A DNA stretch of 5,076 bases from JAWLCG01 sp041687295 (GTDB lineage: Bacteria; Planctomycetota; Phycisphaerae; SM23-33; FEN-1343). The notes under the pieces were generated by a model that had not been told where the DNA came from, made no database searches, and saw nothing but the letters and a program-made list of their open reading frames with translations. Within the stretch, counting starts at the first letter, position 1; each line of letters opens with the position of its first letter. Below, piece after piece: positions 1 through 4,999 of this stretch. The translations under genes were made by a program, and so were the position numbers. The stretch lies in the NCBI GenBank assembly GCA_041687295.1, contig JAWLCG010000355.1:1-5076 (forward strand). The letters are read 5' to 3'.

Positions 1-11
1 CACGGCACCCG
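1..11. repeat. Partial arm of a dispersed palindromic repeat at the window edge
   Basis: The first 11 bases, CACGGCACCCG, are the exact reverse complement of 4968-4978, the left arm of the hairpin repeat at the other end of the window. If both belong to one interspersed palindrome family, this is the terminal part of a right arm, and the remainder lies outside the window. An 11-base match alone is modest evidence; the call rests on the second site being a clear hairpin. Confidence 0.35.
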
Positions 12-26
12 GACGCTCTTTTCTTT

Positions 27-81
27 CTCTGTAACTATGAACGCCTCTGTGTTTTGTCTCTGTGTCCTCTGTGCCTCTGTG
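27..81. repeat. CTCTGTG short interspersed repeat cluster
   Basis: The heptamer CTCTGTG occurs four times within about 40 bases (45-51, 58-64, 67-73, 75-81), three of them as CCTCTGTG, and a near match CTCTGTA lies at 27-33. Spacing is irregular (8 to 13 bases), and the sequence is pyrimidine-rich and lower in GC than the genes. It lies just beyond the 3' end of metXW. From memory, similar degenerate CTCTGTG/CACAGAG strings occur between genes in planctomycete and other environmental genomes. No open frame or clear stem is visible. Bases 82-139 hold no recognisable gene or terminator; the only structure is a 4-bp GGCC/GGCC hairpin at 127-138. Confidence 0.6.
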
Positions 82-139
82 GCCAGTCTTTCTCTTTCGC
101 TGCCGGGGCTCGCTGCGATCGAAGAGGGCCTACGGGCCG

Positions 140-1951
140 TCAGGGGCGACTGACGAGGTAGATGGCGGTGTCGGCGTTGAGGTTGGGGTCCTCGGTGACC
201 TCGGTGGCGGTGGTGGTGTCCAGGGCGATGCATCGGTGGATGGTGATGTTGGCCTCGGCGCAGTAGCTCTCGAAGTCTTTGAGGCTGAGGAAGTGGATGT
301 TCGGCGAGCGGTACCACTTGAAGGGCAGGCCCTCGGTGACGGGGGCGATGCCCTGCTCGCAGAGCTGGCGGCGGGCCGAGCGGTGGGCGAAGTTGGGGAA
401 GCTGACCATGCCCATGCGTCCCACGCGGAGCATCTCGAGCAGGACCTTGTCGGGCTGGCGGACGGTCTGGAGGGTCTGGCTGAGCAGGACGAAGTCGAAC
501 TGCCGGTCGCCGAAGCCGCCCAGGCCCGTGTCGAGGTCGAACTGGACGACGTCGAGGCCGCGGCGGACGGCCGCCAGCAGGGCGGTGGTGTTCAGCTCGA
601 CGCCGAGCAGGTCCTGGTGGCCGCGGGCGCGGAGGCGGGCGAGCAGTTCGCCGTTGCCGCAGCCGAGGTCGAGCACGCGGCCGCGAGTGGGCACGAGCTG
701 CTCGATGAGCTCCAGGTCCAGCCGCGGGCCGTGGTAGATGCTGCGGACGTCGGGCTGGACGTCCCAGCTCTCGCCGTTGGGTTCGGGTTCGGCCTGGCCG
801 CCGTTGGCCGAGCGGGCGAGGAAGGCCTCGATCAGCGGGCCGTAGACGGGCAGTTCGTCGGATAGCAGGAAGGCGTCATGTCCGCACTCGCTCTGGACGT
901 TGCAGTAGGTGGCGGGCCGATCGGCGGCCAGCAGGGCGTCGACGATCTCGCGGCTCTGTCGCGGCGGGAAGAGCCAGTCGCTGGAGAAGCTCAGGATGAG
1001 CCATCGGCAGGTGCTCTGGCCCAGGGCGGCGGGCAGGCTGCCGTGGTCGCGGGCGAGGTTGAAGTGGTCCATCGCCCGGCTGATGGCGAGGTAGCTGTTG
1101 GCGTCGAAGCGTTCGACGAAGCGTCCGCCCTGGTAGGCGAGGTAGCTGCCGACGCCGTATTCCTTTTCGTAGGGGTAGTCGACGTCGCGGGGCCGTTCGC
1201 GGTCGGCGTCGAACTTGCTGGCCATGCTCTGGGTGGACAGGTAGGTGATATGGCCGATCATCCGGGCGATGGCCAGGCCGTCGGCGGGTGTGGGTCCGCC
1301 GTCGTAGTACTGGCCGTTGCGGTAGTTGGGGTCGCGGAGGATGGCGTTTCGGCCCACGATATCGAAGGCCAGCGCCTGGGCGCCGAGGCGGTGGGTGGTG
1401 GCGATGGGGATGGCGGCGCGGATCCGGTCGGGGTAGCGCAGGGCCCAGTCGAGCACCTGCATGCCGCCCATCGAGCCGCCGACGACGGCGAGCAGGCGGT
1501 CGATGCCGAGGTGGTCGACGAGGCGGCGCTGGACCTCGACCATGTCGCCGATGGTGATCCGCGGGAAGTCGCCGCCGTAGGGTTTTCCGGTGGCCGGGTT
1601 GATGCTGTTGGGCCCGGTCGTGCCGCGACAGCCCCCCAGCACGTTGGCGCAGATCACGAAGTAGCGGCCCGTGTCGATGGCCTTGCCGGGCCCGACGACG
1701 ACGTCCCACCAGCCCTCGACGTCGTCGGCGTCATGGCTGGCCACGTGCGAGTCGCCGCTGAGGGCGTGGCAGATGAGGATCGCGTTGTCGCGGGCCGGGC
1801 TGAGGGTGCCGTAGGTCTCGTAGCAGACGGTCACTTCCGCCAGCGAGCCGCCGAGCTCCAGGGCCAAGGGCCCCTCCAGCGTCGCGCACCGCGCGTGCGG
1901 CAGGGCCGAGCTGCGGCGGATGCTGTCACTGGATGCGAAGAGGTTGTCCAT
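140..1951 (-). CDS. metXW: MetX-MetW fusion: homoserine O-acyltransferase joined to MetW
   Basis: A 603-residue protein made of two methionine-biosynthesis proteins in one frame. Residues 1 to about 382 are an alpha/beta-hydrolase MetX, which transfers an acyl group from acyl-CoA to homoserine. The nucleophile is Ser160 in GGSMGGMQ, and the triad is completed by Asp325 (SSDWLFPP) and His358 (ECGHDAFL); the MetX signature NVLGGCRGTTGP is at 103-114. After a Gly/Pro/Glu-rich linker (about 383-400) comes a full-length MetW domain (about 401-603) with an intact SAM-binding loop VLDLGCGNGEL (426-436), then LSQTLQ (490-495), SFPNF (517-521) and SPNIHFLS (549-556). MetW is a class I methyltransferase-fold protein usually encoded beside metX and thought to support MetX activity. 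The start is fixed by an in-frame TGA 15 bases upstream; no Shine-Dalgarno site is visible. The gene follows metY by 197 bases on the same strand with no obvious promoter of its own, so it is probably co-transcribed. Acetyl versus succinyl specificity cannot be judged here. Confidence 0.95.
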   Translation of the reverse strand: MDNLFASSDSIRRSSALPHARCATLEGPLALELGGSLAEVTVCYETYGTLSPARDNAILICHALSGDSHVASHDADDVEGWWDVVVGPGKAIDTGRYFVICANVLGGCRGTTGPNSINPATGKPYGGDFPRITIGDMVEVQRRLVDHLGIDRLLAVVGGSMGGMQVLDWALRYPDRIRAAIPIATTHRLGAQALAFDIVGRNAILRDPNYRNGQYYDGGPTPADGLAIARMIGHITYLSTQSMASKFDADRERPRDVDYPYEKEYGVGSYLAYQGGRFVERFDANSYLAISRAMDHFNLARDHGSLPAALGQSTCRWLILSFSSDWLFPPRQSREIVDALLAADRPATYCNVQSECGHDAFLLSDELPVYGPLIEAFLARSANGGQAEPEPNGESWDVQPDVRSIYHGPRLDLELIEQLVPTRGRVLDLGCGNGELLARLRARGHQDLLGVELNTTALLAAVRRGLDVVQFDLDTGLGGFGDRQFDFVLLSQTLQTVRQPDKVLLEMLRVGRMGMVSFPNFAHRSARRQLCEQGIAPVTEGLPFKWYRSPNIHFLSLKDFESYCAEANITIHRCIALDTTTATEVTEDPNLNADTAIYLVSRP

Positions 1952-1997
1952 GGGAAAGAGGAACCATCAGTTGGTCATGGGTAACGGGTCGAGCAGT

Positions 1998-2095
1998 CAC
2001 TGCGTCACCGCGTCGCCGCGTCACTGCGTCACTGCGTAGGCGGTCCGTCTCGTACGGCCCGGCACGCAGCGACGCATTGACGCAGTGACGCGTTG
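1998..2095. repeat. Inverted array of 8-bp repeats between metY and metXW
   Basis: The left arm (1998-2037) is five contiguous 8-bp units close to CACTGCGT: three perfect copies, plus CACCGCGT and CGCCGCGT. After a 26-base spacer (2038-2063), the right arm (2064-2095) is four contiguous units of the reverse complement, close to ACGCAGTG: one perfect and three with one or two changes. The arms can fold into an imperfect stem of roughly 32 bp in either strand, and a small CCGT/ACGG stem sits in the spacer. It lies entirely between the two met genes and is probably transcribed with them. It may be a miniature or REP-like repeat, and could affect messenger stability or read-through into metXW; function is inference. 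Confidence 0.85.
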
Positions 2096-2099
2096 ACCA

Positions 2100-2121
2100 C
2101 CGCCATCGTACCCGATGGCGG
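2100..2121 (-). terminator. Hairpin after the metY stop codon, terminator-like without U-tract
   Basis: A perfect 9-bp stem, CCGCCATCG paired with CGATGGCGG, with a 4-base loop (GGTA in the metY message). It begins nine bases after the metY stop codon. No run of T follows on the minus strand, so it is not a classical intrinsic terminator. It could slow polymerase, protect the 3' end of a metY message, or leave partial read-through to metXW. Confidence 0.5.
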
Positions 2122-2130
2122 GGCTGGCCG

Positions 2131-3426
2131 CTACGCCTTGAGCGCCTGATCGAGGTCGGCCTTGATATCCTCGAGGTCTTCGAGGCCCACGCAGAGGCGG
2201 ATGAAGTCGGGCGTGACGCCGGCGGCGGCCTGCTCGTCCTCGCTGAGCTGCTGGTGGGTGGTGCTGGCCGGGTGGATGACCAGGGTCTTGGCGTCGCCGA
2301 TGTTGGCCAGGTGGCTGGCGAGCTGGACGGCGTTGATGAACTTCTTGCCCGCCTCCAGACCACCCTTGATGCCGAAGCCAATGATCGCGCCGGCCCCGTC
2401 GCCGAAGTAGCGCTGGGCCCGGGCGTGGTGCTCGCTGGACTTCAGGCCGGGGTAGTTCACCCACGCGACGCGGGGGTGGTTGCTGAGCCACTCGGCCAGG
2501 GCCTCGGCGTTGGCGCAGTGCTGGCGCATCCGCAGGGTCAGCGTCTCCAGGCCCAGCAGGAACAAAAAGGCCGCGAAGGGGCTCATGCACGCCCCGGTGT
2601 CGCGCAGGATGTGCGTGCGGGCGCGGATGATGTAGGCGATGTTGCCGATGGGCGCCAGGGCCTCGGCCAGGACCACGCCGTGGTAGCTCGGGTCGGGCTG
2701 GCAGAACTCGGGCCACTTCTCGGGGTTGTCGGCCCAGCGGAAGTTGCCGCTGTCGACCAGGGCCCCGCCGACGTGCACGCCATGGCCGCCGATGTACTTG
2801 GTGGTGGAGTAGACGACGAGGTCGGCCCCGTGCTCGATGGGGCGAAACAGCGCCGGCGTCATCACCGTGTTGTCGACGATCAGCGGCAGGCCGTGGCTGT
2901 GGGCCTGCTCGGCGATCTCGGCGAATTTGGGGACGTCGAGCTTGGGGTTGCCCTGGCTCTCGATGTAGACGGCCCGGGTGTTCTCATCGACGAGCCCGGC
3001 GATTGTCTCGGGCTGCGTGGAGTCGAAGAAGCGCACCTCGATGCCCAGGCGGCGGAGGGTCTGGGTGAACAGCGTCACCGTGCCGCCGTAGAGGCTCGTC
3101 GAGCTGATGAAGTTCTGCCCGCTCTGGGTGATGTTGGTGATGGCGGCGGTGATGGCGGCCTGGCCCGACGCAAAGGCCAGCGCCCCGACCCCGCCGTCGA
3201 GGGCGGCCAGGCGCTTCTCGAGCACGTCGTTGGTGGGGTTCATCAGGCGGGAGTAGATGTTGCCGAACTCCTTCAGCGCGAACAGGTCGGCAGCGTGCTC
3301 GGTGCTGGTGAAGTTGTAGGCGGCCGTCGCGTAGATAGGGACGGCGCGGGCGTGGGTCGTCGGGTCGTCGCTCTGACCGGCGTGGAGGCACAGGGTGGCC
3401 AGGCCCTTCTTGCGAGTCTCGCTCAT
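2131..3426 (-). CDS. metY: O-acetylhomoserine sulfhydrylase (aminocarboxypropyltransferase)
   Basis: A 431-residue PLP enzyme of the Cys/Met metabolism family. It replaces the acyl group of O-acylhomoserine with sulfide to give homocysteine, so it acts directly after MetX in the cytoplasm. PLP Lys210 is in STTKYIGGHG, and Asp185 in IVDNT should hold the pyridine nitrogen. The YSRLMNPT motif (58-65) supplies the Tyr and Arg that reach the neighbouring subunit's phosphate, SGQAA is at 87-91, and Tyr113 (SLYGG) stacks on the cofactor. Arg410 (PDFIRLCVG) is the expected substrate-carboxylate ligand. Length and the N-terminal LHAGQ motif fit MetY better than MetB or MetZ, although these relatives share all main motifs. 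The ATG at 3426 is chosen over one 17 codons upstream because AAGGAA lies 6 bases before it and the family's N-terminal homology begins there. A SAM-I riboswitch lies upstream, so expression should fall when SAM is high. Confidence 0.95.
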   Translation of the reverse strand: MSETRKKGLATLCLHAGQSDDPTTHARAVPIYATAAYNFTSTEHAADLFALKEFGNIYSRLMNPTNDVLEKRLAALDGGVGALAFASGQAAITAAITNITQSGQNFISSTSLYGGTVTLFTQTLRRLGIEVRFFDSTQPETIAGLVDENTRAVYIESQGNPKLDVPKFAEIAEQAHSHGLPLIVDNTVMTPALFRPIEHGADLVVYSTTKYIGGHGVHVGGALVDSGNFRWADNPEKWPEFCQPDPSYHGVVLAEALAPIGNIAYIIRARTHILRDTGACMSPFAAFLFLLGLETLTLRMRQHCANAEALAEWLSNHPRVAWVNYPGLKSSEHHARAQRYFGDGAGAIIGFGIKGGLEAGKKFINAVQLASHLANIGDAKTLVIHPASTTHQQLSEDEQAAAGVTPDFIRLCVGLEDLEDIKADLDQALKA

Positions 3427-3432
3427 GGCGGG

Positions 3433-3438
3433 TTCCTT
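3433..3438 (-). promoter_or_regulatory. Ribosome binding site of metY
   Basis: AAGGAA within GAAAGGAACC ends 6 bases before the ATG at 3426, and this decides the start codon. The same six bases can pair perfectly with TTCCTT in the leader just after the aptamer (3601-3606, minus strand), so the site could be masked in one leader conformation. Confidence 0.8.
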
Positions 3439-3451
3439 TCGAGGTTCCGGG

Positions 3452-3475
3452 GCGTGCCGCCTGGGGCGCGCACGC
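3452..3475 (-). other. Stable hairpin in the metY leader just upstream of the ribosome binding site
   Basis: In the transcript, GCGTGC pairs with GCACGC, and CGCC pairs with GGCG inside it, giving a 10-bp stem with one bulged G and a CCA loop. It ends 13 bases before the AAGGAA site and is preceded, not followed, by four T residues, so it does not resemble an intrinsic terminator. It probably keeps the start region structured or spaced from the upstream switch. Confidence 0.5.
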
Positions 3476-3488
3476 AAAACAGTGTCCG

Positions 3489-3624
3489 GTCATCGAGAGG
3501 GGTACAACGGCCTCCCGGAAACGCCGGGCCTACTCAGGCGCCCAGCGTCCGGCGCTCGCCCCGGATCGTCGGATCCGGCAGCTCGCGGGCCGTACGCAAG
3601 AAGGAATTACCCGTTGCCGGGTCG
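3489..3624 (-). promoter_or_regulatory. Candidate expression platform of the SAM riboswitch
   Basis: This is the leader between aptamer and metY. Three small hairpins are visible on the minus strand: ACCCG/CGGGT with a GCAA loop (3609-3622) directly after P1, CCGGAT/ATCCGG (3561-3578), and CCCGG/CCGGG (3514-3528). The first is followed by AATTCCTTCTT, only weakly like a terminator tail; none has a proper U-tract. Two longer-range pairings are possible: CTCTCGATGAC (3489-3499) with the 5' strand of P1 (3708-3718), 11 bp perfect; and TTCCTT (3601-3606) with the metY Shine-Dalgarno. These suggest control of translation or of Rho-dependent read-through rather than intrinsic termination; this is inference from base pairing only. 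Confidence 0.4.
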
Positions 3625-3716
3625 CATCGTTCCCTTGCGGGCTGGCTTTGGCACCTTGTTCGGCGGAACAGGTTGCCGTGCGGTCACGGGGCCAGTACCC
3701 TCACGCACTCTCGATG
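3625..3716 (-). promoter_or_regulatory. SAM-I (S-box) riboswitch aptamer upstream of metY
   Basis: Read on the minus strand, this has the conserved core of the SAM-I class in the right order. P1 is CATCG/CGATG (3712-3716 with 3625-3629). The AGAG of J1/2 follows, then P2a GTGCG/CGCAC, and a kink-turn and P2b region containing GAGGG, CTGGCCC and GTGAC. Next are GGCAACC entering P3 (CCTGTTC/GAACAAGG with one bulged A), GGTGCCAA in J3/4, and P4 CCC/GGG with a GCAA loop. The TGGC of the P2 loop can pair with GCCA of J3/4, as expected for the class pseudoknot. SAM-I aptamers bind S-adenosylmethionine and normally reduce expression of methionine genes. Placement ahead of metY and just after a promoter agrees. 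P1 is short (5 bp, with two mismatches before further pairs). Confidence 0.95.
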
Positions 3717-3728
3717 ACACACGGCCTA

Positions 3729-3756
3729 ATAGTAGCCCTTGCCAGGATGTTGTCAA
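3729..3756 (-). promoter_or_regulatory. Sigma70-type promoter of the metY-metXW transcript
   Basis: On the minus strand a perfect -35 box TTGACA (3751-3756) is separated by 16 bases from TACTAT (3729-3734), which matches four of six consensus -10 positions. Transcription would start near 3722, within a few bases of the riboswitch P1 helix. That geometry, with the aptamer forming the very 5' end of the message, supports both calls. Confidence 0.75.
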
Positions 3757-3779
3757 GCCGAAATCCCGCCGGAATCCTG

Positions 3780-3797
3780 CCGGCCCCTGGGGGCCGG
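3780..3797. promoter_or_regulatory. 18-bp palindrome between the divergent promoters
   Basis: CCGGCCCC and GGGGCCGG flank a central TG, giving perfect 8-base arms. The centre lies close to midway between the -35 boxes of the metY promoter (3751-3756) and the plus-strand promoter (3815-3820). It may be an operator for a dimeric regulator, or merely a GC-rich hairpin; no known regulator motif was recognised. Confidence 0.4.
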
Positions 3798-3814
3798 GGA
3801 GGAGTTTTGCCCCA

Positions 3815-3842
3815 TTGACAGCCGGGCGGGGCGCGGTAGCAT
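3815..3842 (+). promoter_or_regulatory. Sigma70-type promoter of the PEP-CTERM gene
   Basis: A perfect TTGACA (3815-3820) is followed after 16 bases by TAGCAT (3837-3842), four of six matches to the -10 consensus. The expected start near 3849 gives a leader of about 57 bases. Spacer length and the quality of both boxes resemble the divergent met promoter. Confidence 0.65.
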
Positions 3843-3893
3843 CGCAGCTGGCCGCTGGCGGGGAGTGTTCTTCCTGTCCGGTTGGCCATCTGA

Positions 3894-3899
3894 AAGGAG
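3894..3899 (+). promoter_or_regulatory. Ribosome binding site of the PEP-CTERM gene
   Basis: AAGGAG, within GAAAGGAGAC, lies 6 bases before the ATG at 3906 and fixes the start of this gene. Confidence 0.85.
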
Positions 3900-3905
3900 A
3901 CAGGT

Positions 3906-4994
3906 ATGGTCAGGGTTTTCCTGCCGTGCGCGGGGAAGGTCTGTCTGCTGGTGGTGCTCTGCGCCGCCTCGGCGGCCTGGGCGAATGAGCTGGGCTGGGG
4001 CTACAACGGCTGGTACGGGGCGAGTCTGGACGTCTACGAGGAGATATCCGGCGGCTCCTACGTGGAGTACGAGCCCGACAACTCGGCGAGCCGCCTGGAG
4101 TACCAGTACCCCCGCTCGGCGGGGCAGAACGCCTCGGCCTACGCCGACCCCGCGGGCTTCCGCTGCGGGGCCTACGGCGTGGTCGACATCGGCACGCCCA
4201 CGGGCAGCGGGGGCATGGTCGGGGGCCTGCCGGTCGGCGTGATGCCCTGGAGCCAGGACCGCCGGCTGGTCGACGTGGACGTCTCGGTCGTCGACCGCGT
4301 TGTCGTCGGGGCCGGCAGCAGCGGCCTGGGCGCGGGCGACCCGGTGACCCTGCGGGTCCGCCTGCGCGTCGATGGCCACGTCACCAGCGGGGCCACCGGC
4401 GCCAACGACGCCAGCGCCACCGGTGATATCTGGGGCGGCCTGCGGATCGTCGACCCGACGGTCGGCGAGTGGACGGGCGGCGAGGAGGGCTTCATAGTCG
4501 AGCGCGCGGTGGACTTCGGCTTCTGGGCCGAGGTGGAACGCTACTACTGCGAGCCCAACTGGTACGACGCCAATGGCTGTACCTGGTACGAGTTCGACGG
4601 CGGCTGGCAGCTGTCGACCAACCTCGACCCCGACGGCATTCGCCGGGACCTCTACCAGTACGTCGAGGACGACGACCTGGTGACCCCCGTCGCCCTGCCG
4701 CCGGGCATCGAGACCGTCGCCAACACCACCTTCACCAGCCCGCTGGACAGCGGCTGGCTGGAGGCGGACTTCCGCACGTACGTCGGGGCCGAGTTGGAGA
4801 TCGAGTACGACCTGTCGATCTTCCTGCAGAACTGGACGCTGGCGAGCTATCTCGAAGCCGATTTCCTGGATACCTTCGAGCTGAGCTTCGAGACCGTCAC
4901 GCCGGGCGTGGCGGTTTCGCACATCGTTCCCGAGCCGGCGACGCTGGCCCTGCTGGCCCTGGCCCTTCGGGTGCCGTGGCTACGGCGTTCGTAG
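3906..4994 (+). CDS. Exported PEP-CTERM protein of unknown function
   Basis: A 362-residue protein I cannot assign to a functional family. Residues 1-26 form a signal peptide: Arg3 and Lys11, a hydrophobic core about 12-21, and a likely cut after ASAAWA. The C-terminus has the PEP-CTERM layout: VPEP (341-344), a hydrophobic stretch (345-354) and Arg residues at the end. In known systems an exosortase recognises this tail and the protein goes to the envelope or outside. The mature region is acidic and rich in Gly, Asp, Tyr and Trp with alternating beta-like segments; Cys215 and Cys225 could form a disulfide. The tail is unusual. The hydrophobic stretch is only about 10 residues before Arg355, and the end RVPWLRRS is encoded within a palindromic repeat that also contains the stop. 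The gene has its own promoter and is divergent from metY, so a shared pathway is unlikely. Start choice rests on the AAGGAG site and signal peptide. Confidence 0.85.
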   Translation: MVRVFLPCAGKVCLLVVLCAASAAWANELGWGYNGWYGASLDVYEEISGGSYVEYEPDNSASRLEYQYPRSAGQNASAYADPAGFRCGAYGVVDIGTPTGSGGMVGGLPVGVMPWSQDRRLVDVDVSVVDRVVVGAGSSGLGAGDPVTLRVRLRVDGHVTSGATGANDASATGDIWGGLRIVDPTVGEWTGGEEGFIVERAVDFGFWAEVERYYCEPNWYDANGCTWYEFDGGWQLSTNLDPDGIRRDLYQYVEDDDLVTPVALPPGIETVANTTFTSPLDSGWLEADFRTYVGAELEIEYDLSIFLQNWTLASYLEADFLDTFELSFETVTPGVAVSHIVPEPATLALLALALRVPWLRRS

Positions 4995-4999
4995 CCACG
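4968..4999. repeat. Palindromic repeat overlapping the end of the PEP-CTERM gene
   Basis: CGTGGCTACG (4975-4984) and CGTAGCCACG (4990-4999) form a perfect 10-bp stem with loop GCGTT. The left arm is preceded by CGGGTGC (4968-4974), and the 11 bases 4968-4978 recur in inverted orientation at the window start, so this appears to be a member of a dispersed palindrome family whose right flank is missing here. The right arm includes the TAG stop at 4992-4994. It could also serve as a terminator for this gene, though only TCTT follows. The remaining bases to 5076 hold a weak CTTGAG/CTCAAG inverted repeat (5001-5006, 5041-5046) and no convincing gene. Confidence 0.7.

Noticed and set aside
62..865. 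Long plus-strand open frame opposite the MetW half and the end of MetX
   Set aside because: It is an antisense shadow of metXW caused by high GC. The translation is a low-complexity Ala/Val/Gly/Glu sequence with no recognisable domain.
878..1984. Plus-strand open frame of 368 codons opposite MetX
   Set aside because: Antisense to a gene with intact catalytic residues; composition is Ala/Val/Gly/Asp-rich without motifs, and it has no ribosome site.
1998..2095. The 8-bp repeat array as a CRISPR array or protein-binding iteron origin
   Set aside because: Units are contiguous with no spacers, so it is not CRISPR. No replication gene or AT-rich segment is present, so an origin is not supported.
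3427..3477. Upstream ATG extending metY by 17 residues
   Set aside because: The extension is Arg/Pro-rich, lies over a leader hairpin, and the AAGGAA site is placed for the ATG at 3426.
3561..3578. CCGGAT/ATCCGG hairpin as an intrinsic terminator of the riboswitch
   Set aside because: The stem is 6 bp and is followed by GC-rich sequence without a U-tract on the minus strand.
2254..3717. Plus-strand open frame of 487 codons opposite metY and its leader
   Set aside because: It mirrors metY codons and runs through the riboswitch region; no protein family features are visible.
3753..4922. Minus-strand open frame of 389 codons opposite the PEP-CTERM gene
   Set aside because: The opposite strand has a promoter, ribosome site, signal peptide and sorting tail; this frame is a GC shadow.
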